From Leuconostoc holzapfelii (GTDB lineage Bacteria; Bacillota; Bacilli; Lactobacillales; Lactobacillaceae), in NCBI RefSeq assembly GCF_012396485.1, contig NZ_JAAXPO010000003.1, forward strand, positions 62,001 through 126,000: DNA of 64,000 nucleotides, in the 5' to 3' direction. Made by a program: the position numbers and the translations under genes. How positions within the stretch are numbered: position 1 is the first letter of the stretch; each line of letters opens with the position of its first letter. Shown piece after piece: positions 56,018 to 64,000 of the stretch. Under the pieces are notes generated by a model. That model searched no databases. It was not told the origin of the DNA and saw only the letters and a list, made by a program, of their open reading frames with translations.

Positions 56018-56509
56018 ATGATACCAACAAATGCTAAAAGTTTACCGCAGGCGGCCAAGAAAGTGTGGGCCGTCCAAGCGATTTTGGTGATGGGCATAGT
56101 GGTGTTGGCTGATATTTGCATGAATAGTTTATTTCAATCACATTGGTCTCATGCCGTTATGACGGCGATCAATGTGATTTTTTGTGCCATTTTGGCACTG
56201 GCTATAGGCCGTCTGCTATGCATTCCATACTACTATCGTTACCATAAGTATCTCTTGACACCGGATGCCGTCACCATTTACCGTGGGTTTTTCTTACGAA
56301 AAACGGAAACCATGCCAGTGAATCGGATTCAAAATGTGGATACCGAGCAAGGGCCAATTCTACAATACTTTCATTTACAAAATGTCGTGATTGTCACCGC
56401 TGCGCATAACTTTAAAATTGAAACCATTTCTGAAGATGTCGCGCAAACACTTCGTGACCAATTAATTGCGGCGGCAAGGCAAGCGCGCGAGGTTGACGCT
56501 GATGACTAA
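56018..56509 (+). CDS. Membrane protein with bacterial PH domain (YdbS-like, DUF304)
   Basis: 163 residues: two N-terminal membrane segments (about 17-37 and 47-68) and a bPH2 domain (about 80-155) with the typical RYHKYLLTPDAVTIYRGFF and PVNRIQNVDTEQGPI stretches. In Bacillus the equivalent ydbS-ydbT pair lies together and has been linked to resistance against antimicrobial peptides; that is the basis of the family call, not proof of role. The next gene overlaps it by eight bases. Confidence 0.88.
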   Translation: MIPTNAKSLPQAAKKVWAVQAILVMGIVVLADICMNSLFQSHWSHAVMTAINVIFCAILALAIGRLLCIPYYYRYHKYLLTPDAVTIYRGFFLRKTETMPVNRIQNVDTEQGPILQYFHLQNVVIVTAAHNFKIETISEDVAQTLRDQLIAAARQAREVDADD

Positions 56510-57965
56510 ACCCATGCGCCAGTCAAAATTTGCCGTGTTTGCGATGGTTGGGCAGACAGTGAAGGAGCTATTTTTGCCGTTTATATTTTTTGCTATGCAG
56601 GGCGATCATACTTTCAGTCGAAAGTTATGGTGGCTGGCCGGCTTTCTGTTGGTCTCCTTTATTTTTGGTGTGCTGAGGTGGTTTTTCTTTACCTATGACT
56701 TGAACGCACACGAAATTACTGTCAATCAGGGGGTTTTTGTGAAGCGTCATGCGCATGTGCCATTTGAACGCATTCAAACACTCACAAAGACCCAACCTGT
56801 GCTGTTTCAACCGTTTGGCGTTTACCAAGTGCGGCTGGAAACCTCTGGAGAAAAAGATGACCAATTAACTTTTAATGCCTTGACGCCGGCGCAAATTGAT
56901 ACGATTGCCCGCTACCGACAAGCCGCACAAACCAAAGTTAGCGAAACGTTGATTGATACTAAGCAACCGCAAGTGCGTGCCACTTACCATATTAATCAAC
57001 AAGAACTGGTGCGCTATGCCTTGACATCTTTTGGCAGTCTGGGGATTATGGGGGTGATTTTCACCATATTATCTGAAGTGAGCAATCATCTGCCTCAGCA
57101 TGTGATGATGGGCTTGGATGGTTGGCTACGTGGCGGGAGTGTGATGTTTTATGCCACACTAGCCGCCGGGGTTATCTTGGTTGGTATGGGTGTTGCCTTT
57201 ATTAAAATTTATAATCAATATTATGGTTTCACGTTAACGCGCGTGGGGCAACACTTGGCGATTGCCCGCGGTTTGTTCACAAAGCACACCATGCAATTAC
57301 GGACGACACGCGTACAAGCTGTCCAGTTGGAACAGTCGTTGTTACGGCGGGCGTTGCATTTACAGACCGTGAGTGTCCTCTTGGCTTCAGCAAATCAATC
57401 AGAAAAAAATGACACGCATCAAAACGTTCTCATGCCCGTTGTCCAATCTGGTCAAGTGGCCGAAGTTATTCAGCCTTTCTTACCAACGTTACAGATACCG
57501 ACATTAAAGCGGGCGGCGACAGTGCGACATGCGCTGCGCTATCAAATGCAATATGCAGTGATGTGGGCCTTGGGGATGTTTGGTTTGTTGTTGATTGCAA
57601 ACTGGCTGATGGCTACCTATTTACATTTTGCTGCTGGATTTGTGTGGCTGGTTGGCTTAGCCGGCAGTCTGGTGGTGATTTGGAGTATATCGGGTTGGCT
57701 ATGTATCACGGATCAGCGCTTGACGATCGCTGATGATATGCTGGCAATTCAGATAACGCCTTGGTTTACCAAGCGCCAATATTATGTTCGTCGCGATAAA
57801 ATCCAAGGGGTACGGGCGACACAAAGTCTCTTTATGGCACGCCACCAAGCCCAGCACTTACAGGTCGTGGTGCGGCACGGCGACAGTGCCACATATATCA
57901 AGTTGCGCTACTTGCAAGCTGATGTCGTAGCCCAAGTGAATCGTTGGTTAATTGATGTCAAGTAA
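56502..57965 (+). CDS. Membrane protein with repeated bacterial PH domains (YdbT-like)
   Basis: 487 residues with three bPH2-type units, each introduced by membrane segments: about 15-60 then HEITVNQGVFVKRHAHVPFERIQT, about 175-240 then LTRVGQHLAIARGLF, and about 355-410 then LTIADDMLAIQITPWFTKRQYYVRRDKIQGV. This is the layout of YdbT, partner of YdbS. ATG 56502 lies inside the end of the preceding gene; ATG 56514 is an alternative. The two proteins are expected to form one membrane complex. Confidence 0.88.
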   Translation: MTKPMRQSKFAVFAMVGQTVKELFLPFIFFAMQGDHTFSRKLWWLAGFLLVSFIFGVLRWFFFTYDLNAHEITVNQGVFVKRHAHVPFERIQTLTKTQPVLFQPFGVYQVRLETSGEKDDQLTFNALTPAQIDTIARYRQAAQTKVSETLIDTKQPQVRATYHINQQELVRYALTSFGSLGIMGVIFTILSEVSNHLPQHVMMGLDGWLRGGSVMFYATLAAGVILVGMGVAFIKIYNQYYGFTLTRVGQHLAIARGLFTKHTMQLRTTRVQAVQLEQSLLRRALHLQTVSVLLASANQSEKNDTHQNVLMPVVQSGQVAEVIQPFLPTLQIPTLKRAATVRHALRYQMQYAVMWALGMFGLLLIANWLMATYLHFAAGFVWLVGLAGSLVVIWSISGWLCITDQRLTIADDMLAIQITPWFTKRQYYVRRDKIQGVRATQSLFMARHQAQHLQVVVRHGDSATYIKLRYLQADVVAQVNRWLIDVK

Positions 57966-57971
57966 AAACAC

Positions 57972-58000
57972 TTGACATGGCTGGTGAATCGTGGCATACT
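57972..58000 (+). promoter_or_regulatory. rpsP promoter
   Basis: TTGACA, 17 bases, CATACT, then a purine-rich leader to the rpsP ribosome site GGAGG. Confidence 0.85.
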
Positions 58001-58054
58001 AGATAAGTAAATTAAAGTGCAAAAAGCACATAAGAAATTTGGAGGACATTACAT

Positions 58055-58468
58055 ATGTCAGTTAAGATCCGTTTGAAGCGCATGGGTGCCAAGAAGCGTC
58101 CTTTCTACCGTGTTGTTATCGCTGATTCACGTTCACCTCGTGATGGCCGTTTCATCGAAACAGTGGGTACATACAACCCAATCTCACAACCAGCAGAAAT
58201 CAAGTTGGATGAAGCAAAGATTTTGACATGGTTGAGCAATGGTGCACAACCATCAGATACTGTTCGCAACTTGTTGAGCAACGCTGGTATTTTGGCAAAG
58301 CATGCCGAAGCTAAGTCAGGTAAGAAGTCAGCTTCTGAAAAGCCTGCTGCTGCATCAGCAAAGCCAACTGAAAAGAACACTGTTGCCGAAATCAAGGCTT
58401 ACTTGGATGCCCAAGGCACAGAATATGCTTCATCAGCTAAGAAGGCTGATTTGTTGGCATTGGTATAA
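58055..58468 (+). CDS. rpsP: 30S ribosomal protein S16 with an extra C-terminal domain
   Basis: The first 80-85 residues are ordinary S16 ([34 protein letters not shown], then GTYNPIS and [12 protein letters not shown]). S16 is usually about 80-90 residues long; here 137. After a Lys/Ala/Ser-rich linker (about 92-110) the tail reads like a small SAP or HeH nucleic-acid-binding fold: [16 protein letters not shown] and [14 protein letters not shown] before the ATG. It is transcribed alone and ends in a terminator. Confidence 0.96.
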   Translation: MSVKIRLKRMGAKKRPFYRVVIADSRSPRDGRFIETVGTYNPISQPAEIKLDEAKILTWLSNGAQPSDTVRNLLSNAGILAKHAEAKSGKKSASEKPAAASAKPTEKNTVAEIKAYLDAQGTEYASSAKKADLLALV

Positions 58469-58479
58469 ACCATATCTTT

Positions 58480-58508
58480 TAAACCGCAACTGAGGTTGCG
58501 GTTTTTTT
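58480..58508 (+). terminator. Terminator after rpsP
   Basis: AAACCGCAAC/GTTGCGGTTT with loop TGAG and a T-run. Confidence 0.92.
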
Positions 58509-58599
58509 GTGCTTTGCATCCGATGATAAATCCGCTATAATGAAACTGTCCAAAGTTGGGAGCGCTTTCTTTAACTTTGATGATAATGGAGACTGTCAC

Positions 58600-59196
58600 A
58601 TGGGAACAAAACCAAAGCTGTTTTTAGATATGGATAATGTATTAGTCGATACGTTGCCGATATTAAATACGATTGATACTCGCCAGCTACAAGTCGATAA
58701 GCCTGACCAAATTCCAGGTGTTTTTCGTCATTTACCACCGATGCCAGGTGCCGTTCAAGCCATCACTGATTTGGCAGCAGACTATGAATTACACATTCTA
58801 TCGACCGCACCTTGGCAAAATCCGAGTGCATGGCAGGATAAACTGTTGTGGCTGGCAGAATATTTTGGTGATGGGGTGGATAGCCCGTTTTATAAGCGGG
58901 TCACTTTAACGCACGACAAGGGTTTGGTGCATGCTGGGGGTGGTCTTTTGATTGATGATCGACCATATCATGGCGCAAGCCAATGGCTTGATGACCAGAC
59001 GGATAGCCTCTGGTTACAATATGGCCATGATCCGCGTTTGGTGTGGACTGGCGAACTAGTGCCTTATTTAAAGAACGTGGCGCACATTTTTGAGACAACG
59101 AATCAACTCCGTCAGAGTGCCGAACAAGTTGCCGCAACTGCAACATATGAATTGCACGGCGCAACTGACCAATTTGAAAAAGCCCATTGGGAATAA
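58600..59196 (+). CDS. 5'(3')-deoxyribonucleotidase-type HAD phosphatase
   Basis: 198 residues, NT5C family of the HAD superfamily. Motif I LFLDMDNVLVD (Asp nucleophile and Asp+2), motif II LSTAPW (Thr in place), a Lys in KRVTLTHDKG and motif IV LLIDDRPYHG. These enzymes remove phosphate from (deoxy)nucleoside monophosphates. ATG 58600 follows GGAG at eight bases; an upstream in-frame start at 58507 lies in the rpsP terminator. The C-terminal 40 residues are an additional helix. Confidence 0.88.
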   Translation: MGTKPKLFLDMDNVLVDTLPILNTIDTRQLQVDKPDQIPGVFRHLPPMPGAVQAITDLAADYELHILSTAPWQNPSAWQDKLLWLAEYFGDGVDSPFYKRVTLTHDKGLVHAGGGLLIDDRPYHGASQWLDDQTDSLWLQYGHDPRLVWTGELVPYLKNVAHIFETTNQLRQSAEQVAATATYELHGATDQFEKAHWE

Positions 59197-59200
59197 ATGC

Positions 59201-59227
59201 AAGCAATCACTTTGGTGATTGCTTTTT
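59201..59227 (+). terminator. Terminator after the nucleotidase gene
   Basis: AAGCAATCAC/GTGATTGCTT with loop TTTG and a T-run. Confidence 0.88.
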
Positions 59228-59263
59228 ATTTGGTGTCATGTGAACGAAAGTGATATAAAAAGG

Positions 59264-59292
59264 TTGCAAAAAATTGCAAAAGCGGTTATGAT
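59264..59292 (+). promoter_or_regulatory. fru operon promoter
   Basis: TTGCAA, 17 bases, TATGAT. A second TTGCAA lies 10 bases after the first (59274-59279), inside the spacer; the repeat may be part of a repressor site. Confidence 0.65.
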
Positions 59293-59301
59293 TAGCGCAT
59301 A

Positions 59302-59315
59302 AGAAAGCGCTTACA
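59302..59315 (+). promoter_or_regulatory. cre site of the fru operon
   Basis: AGAAAGCGCTTACA matches the CcpA consensus at 13 of 14 positions; it lies just after the probable transcription start, a repressing position. Confidence 0.75.
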
Positions 59316-59332
59316 TTTTGTGAGGACAAGAT

Positions 59333-60094
59333 ATGATTGTCGAAGAAAGAAAGCAACGGCTACTCGAAATTATTCAAAAAAGACAGTTTGTTTCCCTGCA
59401 AGACTTAAAACGTGCAACGCAAACCTCCATATCAACGGTTCGACGGGATTTGGTGGCTTTAGCAGCACAAGGGATGGTGCGACGCGTGCATGGCGGGGTT
59501 GAATTCATAGTCCGTGATCGGGATCAGCTGACGGTGAAAGAACGACGAACGATTTATCAAGCAGATAAGCAAGCGATTGCTAAGCGCGCAGCGGCCCAAC
59601 TTCAGGGCGGTGAAATGATTTTTTTAGATGCTGGGACAACGACCGGCGAACTCATTGCCTATTTGGCTGGCATCAAGCCGGCGGTGACCGTGGTGACGAA
59701 TTCAGTCCATCATGCCGCGCAGTTATCGGATTTGATGATTCCGGTCATGATTATTGGCGGTCAGGTGAAACAAACCACCGATGCCGTGATTGGGGCCGCG
59801 GCGGTTAACCAGATTAATCACCTTGTTTTTCAAACCAGTTTTATCGGGGCGGATAGTCTATCCGTTGAATTTGGCTTGACCACCCCTGATTTGGAAGAAG
59901 CGGTGATTAAGCAAGCCGTTGTCGTTCGGTCAAAAACAAGTTACGTGTTAGCTGATGCAAGCAAGTTGGCAACGGCTTCGTTTGCCAAAGCTGTTGATTT
60001 GTCGCAAGTGACGTTGATAACGACACGCTTGACTGCTGCACAAAGCCAGTCATTACGTGCTGTCATGCCAGTCATTGAAGCAGAGGAGAACTAA
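59333..60094 (+). CDS. fruR: Fructose operon repressor, DeoR family
   Basis: 253 residues: N-terminal DeoR helix-turn-helix (ERKQRLLEIIQKRQFVSLQDL ... TSISTVRRDLVALAAQG, about 5-55) and a sugar-phosphate sensor domain with LDAGTTTGELIAYL (about 98). It probably senses fructose-1-phosphate and represses the operon. GAGGACA precedes the ATG. Its stop overlaps the fruK start by one base. Confidence 0.93.
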   Translation: MIVEERKQRLLEIIQKRQFVSLQDLKRATQTSISTVRRDLVALAAQGMVRRVHGGVEFIVRDRDQLTVKERRTIYQADKQAIAKRAAAQLQGGEMIFLDAGTTTGELIAYLAGIKPAVTVVTNSVHHAAQLSDLMIPVMIIGGQVKQTTDAVIGAAAVNQINHLVFQTSFIGADSLSVEFGLTTPDLEEAVIKQAVVVRSKTSYVLADASKLATASFAKAVDLSQVTLITTRLTAAQSQSLRAVMPVIEAEEN

Positions 60095-61005
60095 TGATCT
60101 ATACCGTCACATTAAATCCATCGCTGGACTATATTACCCGTGTCCCTGAACTAAGCTTAGGTGAAACCAATCGCGCCACGTCACAACAATTATTTCCCGG
60201 CGGGAAGGGGATTAACGTCAGTCGGCTCCTTAGTCATTTAGGCATTGAAAATACAGCCTTGGGCTTTCTAGGTGGTTTTACTGGGACGCACTTGCAAGCC
60301 ACCTTAAACGAGCCGCATCTCCGGCAAGATTTTACCGCAATTGCCGGCGAGACGCGCATTAATCTCAAAATTAAAGCGCAAGTGGAGACAGAGATTAACG
60401 CCACTGGGCCAGCCATTACGACTGACGAGTTAACGATTTTTCTCCAGCAGTTTGCACAATTGACCGCTGATGATTTAGTGATTTTATCAGGAAGTATCCC
60501 TAAAAGCCTCGACCACGACATTTACCAACAAATTATTGGTCAAATTACCGCGCAGCAAGCACGCTTTGTGATTGATACGACGGGAGAACAATTGCAAGCA
60601 GCCCTGCAGAAGCAGCCGTTACTCGTCAAACCCAACCGCCAAGAACTGGCCCAGTTGTACCAAGTGCCGCTAACGACGCGCGCCTCAATTCAAAAGTGGG
60701 GGCATCATTTATTAGCTGCCGGGGCGCAACACGCCATCGTTTCCCTTGCGGGAGCTGGTGCGGTGTTACTCACCCCAACCGGCGATTACTTTGCCGCCCC
60801 CGTGGCCGGGCAGGTGAAAAATTCAACTGGGGCGGGGGATTCGATGATTGCCGGGTTTGTCGGTACTTGGTTAGCGTCAGGCGATGTGGTTGAAAGTTTT
60901 AAGGTCGCCGTTGCAAGTGGGACGGCCACAGCATTTAGTGAAGATATTGCCACAAAGGCAATGATTGAAACCATTTATGAACAAGTTCGTGTTACAACAA
61001 TATGA
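60094..61005 (+). CDS. fruK: 1-phosphofructokinase
   Basis: 303-residue PfkB-family kinase turning fructose-1-phosphate into fructose-1,6-bisphosphate. N-terminal TVTLNPSLDYI and GGKGINVSRLL bind the sugar phosphate; the C-terminal NSTGAGDSMIAGFVG is the PfkB signature 2 with the catalytic Asp. Tagatose-6-phosphate kinases look similar, but the neighbours fruR and fruA settle the call. Coupled to fruR (TAATG). Confidence 0.95.
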   Translation: MIYTVTLNPSLDYITRVPELSLGETNRATSQQLFPGGKGINVSRLLSHLGIENTALGFLGGFTGTHLQATLNEPHLRQDFTAIAGETRINLKIKAQVETEINATGPAITTDELTIFLQQFAQLTADDLVILSGSIPKSLDHDIYQQIIGQITAQQARFVIDTTGEQLQAALQKQPLLVKPNRQELAQLYQVPLTTRASIQKWGHHLLAAGAQHAIVSLAGAGAVLLTPTGDYFAAPVAGQVKNSTGAGDSMIAGFVGTWLASGDVVESFKVAVASGTATAFSEDIATKAMIETIYEQVRVTTI

Positions 61006-61021
61006 TATGTGAGGAAACATC

Positions 61022-62935
61022 ATGAAAATCAGCGAATTGTTACGTCCTGACGTGATGGTTTTGGATCTCCAAGCCACCACCAAGCAAGCAGCCTTTGAGG
61101 AAATGATTGACCGCCTATATGCTGCGGGTTGCATTTCCGATCGAGCGGCATTTATGCAAGGTATCCTAGCGCGTGAAGCGCAGACGACCACTGGATTAGG
61201 GGATGGCATTGCCATGCCACATGCAAAAAATAGCGCTGTCAAGTTACCAACTGTCGCGTTTGCGCGCTCGACCCAAGGGGTTGCGTATGACGCGATGGAT
61301 GGGCAACCGGTGCACTTGTTATTTATGATTGCCGTGCCTGCTGATGCGAATAATACCCATCTTGAAGCGCTGGCCAGTCTCTCTCGTTACTTGCTGCAAG
61401 ATGGCTTTATGGCAAAGTTGCAAGCTGCTGCCACACCAGACGACGTGGTGAAGTTGTTTACCACTCAGGAGATGGTGCATGGTCATGTGACCGTTGATGA
61501 TGATGCGCCATTTTTGGTGGCAGTTACTGCTTGTACCACGGGCATCGCCCACACGTATATGGCCGAAGAAGCGTTGAAAAAGCAAGCCGAGCAACGCGGT
61601 GTCCGCATCAAAGTGGAGACGAACGGGGCGAGTGGCGTGGGGAACCGGTTAAGTGATGCCGATATTGCGGCCGCCCAAGGCGTGATTATCGCTGCGGATA
61701 AAAATGTGGCGATGGCGCGTTTTGATGGCAAGCCATTAATTAATCGGCCCGTGGCTGATGGCATACGTCAACCAGATGCACTGATTTCGTTGGCTTTAGA
61801 TTCCCAGGCGCCAATCTATCATAGCGACGAGCCAGCCCAAAGCACAGCGGAAACACCAAAGTCTGTCGGAAAAGCTTTTTATCGCCATTTGATGAGTGGT
61901 GTGTCAAGCATGTTACCCTTTGTGATTGGTGGCGGAATTGCCATTGCCTTTGCCTTCTTGATTGACCAAAGTTTAGGCGTGCCAAAGGATATGTTATCAA
62001 GTCTGGGAACGTATCATCCCATCGCTGCCTTCTTCAAGCAAATTGGTGGCGCTGCCTTTGGCTTCATGTTGCCAGTTCTGGCTGGTTATATCGCCTTTTC
62101 AATCGCTGAAAAGCCTGGGTTAGTGGCTGGTTTTGTCGCCGGTGCGTTAGCGGCCAATGGGTATAACTTCTACAATGTGGGCTTAGATGCGAAGCATTTG
62201 CCCATTCCATCAGGCTTTTTAGGGGCCTTGGTTGGTGGTTTCCTAGCGGGTGGTATCATGCTGCTCCTCAAGAAGCTCTTTAATGGCTTACCTAAGTCGC
62301 TGGATGGCATTAAGTCAATTTTGTTCTATCCTTTGTTGGGCGTGTTGCTGACGGGCTTTGCGATGTTGTTTATCAACATTCCCATGTCAGATATTAATTC
62401 TGGTCTGAACCACTTCTTGTCGAGCTTGAGTGGCACCAACGCCGTCTTACTGGGCATCATTTTAGGTGGGATGATGGCGGTTGATATGGGTGGCCCAATC
62501 AATAAAGCCGCTTATGTCTTTGGGACTGGCACGTTGGCTGCGACGGTAGCAAGTGGTGGGTCAAACATTATGGCGGCCGTGATGGCAGGTGGCATGGTAC
62601 CACCACTAGCGGTCTTTGTCGCCACGCTTTTGTTCAAGCACAAGTTCGACCAACAAGAACGCCAAGCAGGGTTAACCAACATTGTCATGGGCTTGTCCTT
62701 TATTACGGAAGGTGCCATTCCTTTTGCCGCTGCGGACCCAGCGCGTGCCATCCCAAGCTTCATGGTGGGATCAGCAGTGGCAGGTGGTTTGGTGGGGTTG
62801 ACTGGTATCAAGTTGCTGGCGCCTCACGGGGGCATCTTCGTGATTGCCTTGACGAGTTCGCCTTTATTGTACCTGCTCTTTATTGCCATTGGCGCCGTGA
62901 TTTCTGGGGTGATCTTTGGTTTGTTGAAGAAATAA
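61022..62935 (+). CDS. fruA: PTS fructose transporter EIIABC
   Basis: 637-residue fused permease. Domain order: EIIA (about 1-145) with the phospho-His in GDGIAMPHAKN (about 66), EIIB (about 160-255) with the phospho-Cys in VTACTTGIAHTYMAEE and EIIC (about 290-637) with nine or so membrane segments. Takes up fructose as fructose-1-phosphate. GAGGAAAC precedes the ATG. It also serves the fructose released by the sucrose phosphorylase only indirectly, as that sugar is already inside the cell. Confidence 0.97.
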   Translation: MKISELLRPDVMVLDLQATTKQAAFEEMIDRLYAAGCISDRAAFMQGILAREAQTTTGLGDGIAMPHAKNSAVKLPTVAFARSTQGVAYDAMDGQPVHLLFMIAVPADANNTHLEALASLSRYLLQDGFMAKLQAAATPDDVVKLFTTQEMVHGHVTVDDDAPFLVAVTACTTGIAHTYMAEEALKKQAEQRGVRIKVETNGASGVGNRLSDADIAAAQGVIIAADKNVAMARFDGKPLINRPVADGIRQPDALISLALDSQAPIYHSDEPAQSTAETPKSVGKAFYRHLMSGVSSMLPFVIGGGIAIAFAFLIDQSLGVPKDMLSSLGTYHPIAAFFKQIGGAAFGFMLPVLAGYIAFSIAEKPGLVAGFVAGALAANGYNFYNVGLDAKHLPIPSGFLGALVGGFLAGGIMLLLKKLFNGLPKSLDGIKSILFYPLLGVLLTGFAMLFINIPMSDINSGLNHFLSSLSGTNAVLLGIILGGMMAVDMGGPINKAAYVFGTGTLAATVASGGSNIMAAVMAGGMVPPLAVFVATLLFKHKFDQQERQAGLTNIVMGLSFITEGAIPFAAADPARAIPSFMVGSAVAGGLVGLTGIKLLAPHGGIFVIALTSSPLLYLLFIAIGAVISGVIFGLLKK

Positions 62936-62954
62936 TTTGACTAACGGGATATCT

Positions 62955-62990
62955 AAAGAGATGATTTTGAAAATCAAAATCATCTCTTTT
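62955..62990. terminator. Terminator of the fru operon
   Basis: A 15-bp perfect stem (AAAGAGATGATTTTG) with loop AAAAT and a T-run; symmetric, so possibly bidirectional. Confidence 0.92.
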
Positions 62991-63062
62991 CGTTTGGAGT
63001 TAGATAAGATTGAATTAGTTTATATGGTATAGTTTAAATATCAAATTTTAGGAGTATTTATA

Positions 63063-64000
63063 ATGAGGAGAATTTATGGTGTAGATATTGCACGTATAAT
63101 GGCAATGTTTATGGTGGTTGTAGTCCATAATCTTAATCAAGGTGGTGTTTTGAAAAACACCACCACAACGATTGGCTTTCTTTCAGCAAATGAGTTATTT
63201 AATTTAGTAATAGTTGCGGTTAATATTTTCGCATTGATTACAGGTTTTGTTTATTCAGGAAAAGGGATTAGACTTAATCGGATTTTAGGCCTTTATTTTG
63301 AGGTACTGTTTTTATCGATATCCTCTCTTGCAATATATACCATATTTTTTGGGGTACCCAAAAATATAGATATTGCAAAGTCAATATTACCGCTGTTAAG
63401 TGGGGAATACTGGTATTTTAATGCATATGTTGGTTTTGTTATCGTTGAACCATTATTGCGATATGGCATAAATAAATTGAGCAGAACTACTTTATTGCGT
63501 ATCGTTGTTATCATGCTGCTTTTTTCTGGTACTGTGGGATTCACAGATAGTCGAATTTTACAAGTGGGATACTCAACTGAATGGCTTATCACACTTTTTG
63601 TTGCAGGCGTTGTGATAAAAAAATATTCTACCGAAATTGCAAAAATAAATAACAGTATATTAATTATTATTGTTGTTGGAATGTCACTTGTGAGTTTACT
63701 TGCAGAATTTGTACTGCGAGCCCATGTACTACGTATAGCATCGTATACATCGCCTATAGTCATCGTGCAGTCTTTAGCAATTTTCATACTTTTCACGAGA
63801 ATTGAAGTAAAGAATCCGATATTCCAAAAGATACTCTTATTTTTGTCGCCGCTTTCGTTTGGCGTTTATATTCTTGACACCTCAATTTTCTTTTACGGCT
63901 ACATCTTAAAAGATTTATTTAAAGATATAACTCGTAATTTTCCTATAGTGGTAACATTATTAATTGTGATTTTGAGTTCTGTTATGTTTTTTGCATGTTT
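63063..64000 (+). CDS. Membrane acyltransferase family 3 protein, cut by the right edge
   Basis: An open frame of 312 codons from ATG 63063 to the end of the window without a stop; AGGAG precedes the start. The N-terminal MRRIYGVDIARIMAMFMVVVVH is the classic start of acyltransferase-3 (OafA/WecH-type) proteins, with the catalytic His at residue 22, and about nine hydrophobic segments follow. These enzymes put acetyl or succinyl groups on surface sugars. The gene is clearly more AT-rich than fruA next to it and uses ATA, AGA and TTA codons more often, which suggests the border of an acquired surface-polysaccharide region. Confidence 0.88.
   Translation, partial: MRRIYGVDIARIMAMFMVVVVHNLNQGGVLKNTTTTIGFLSANELFNLVIVAVNIFALITGFVYSGKGIRLNRILGLYFEVLFLSISSLAIYTIFFGVPKNIDIAKSILPLLSGEYWYFNAYVGFVIVEPLLRYGINKLSRTTLLRIVVIMLLFSGTVGFTDSRILQVGYSTEWLITLFVAGVVIKKYSTEIAKINNSILIIIVVGMSLVSLLAEFVLRAHVLRIASYTSPIVIVQSLAIFILFTRIEVKNPIFQKILLFLSPLSFGVYILDTSIFFYGYILKDLFKDITRNFPIVVTLLIVILSSVMFFAC

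Noticed and set aside
58555-58575. cre site before the nucleotidase gene (AGCGCTTTC core)
   Set aside because: Three or more mismatches outside the core; kept out of the feature list.
63293-63796. 167-codon minus-strand frame at the right edge
   Set aside because: Opposite the acyltransferase gene, which has a ribosome site, a family-typical N-terminus and hydrophobic segments.
1-64000. CRISPR arrays, insertion sequences, tRNA or rRNA genes, replication origin
   Set aside because: I looked for regularly spaced repeats, transposase-like products, cloverleaf sequences with GTTCRANYC and DnaA-box clusters and saw none; a weakly conserved tRNA could have been missed without a program.

Overview
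The window is Gram-positive chromosomal DNA of the order Lactobacillales. It looks like a Leuconostocaceae genome, most probably Weissella: moderate GC, tightly packed genes with AAG/TTG-rich codon use, dltX in front of dltA, a Leuconostoc-type sucrose phosphorylase, a Pho/Pst island directly behind recA, and the hprK-gpsA-galU-trxB order. Genus is an inference from content; no rRNA or tRNA gene is present to fix it. I see no prophage, IS element or CRISPR array.

Layout. 1-2.1 kb: end of an exosortase-G (XrtG) surface locus with its glycosyltransferase and 6-pyruvoyl-tetrahydropterin-synthase-like partner, AT-rich. 2.1-4.2 kb: purA behind a long structured leader, then a permuted NlpC/P60-like enzyme. 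4.2-6.6 kb: a ClpE-type unfoldase and a 57-residue protein sharing a divergent promoter region with a perfect CIRCE element. 6.7-9.2 kb: mreBCD cell-shape genes. 9.2-11.8 kb: a tandem (full plus shrunken) T-box leader in front of an amino-acid ABC transporter. 11.9-17.3 kb: cardiolipin synthase, two M16 peptidase-family proteins, RodZ-like protein, pgsA. 17.4-27.3 kb: recA with a LexA box, then phoP, pstS1, phoR, pstS2, pstC, pstA, pstB1, pstB2, phoU. 27.3-31.4 kb: hprK, gpsA, galU, trxB. 31.5-36.9 kb: MFS transporter, sucrose phosphorylase, DedA protein, phosphoglucomutase. 36.9-41.3 kb: rplS, a strong candidate small RNA, dinB, nrnA-like phosphoesterase, DEAD-box helicase. 41.3-43.3 kb (minus strand): an orphan PTS EIIC and a DUF915 hydrolase. 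43.4-47.9 kb: dltXABCD. 48-54.4 kb: yslB-like, murI, rdgB, two phosphoesterases, ruvB, queA, ruvA. 54.4-58.5 kb: deoxynucleoside kinase, mscL, two membrane PH-domain proteins, rpsP with an extra C-terminal domain. 58.6-62.9 kb: 5'-nucleotidase and the fruRKA operon. The right edge cuts an AT-rich membrane acyltransferase.

The genes mostly serve the envelope (shape, teichoic-acid D-alanylation, phospholipids), phosphate uptake, carbon flow (sucrose to glucose-1-P to glucose-6-P to UDP-glucose; fructose PTS; HPr kinase with cre sites) and DNA repair. The observations I rate highest are the small RNA at 37.54-37.68 kb with C-rich loops, the exosortase-G locus, the purA leader, the tandem T-box, and the coincidence that every substrate-binding protein here lacks a lipobox cysteine while lgt is missing from its customary place next to hprK.
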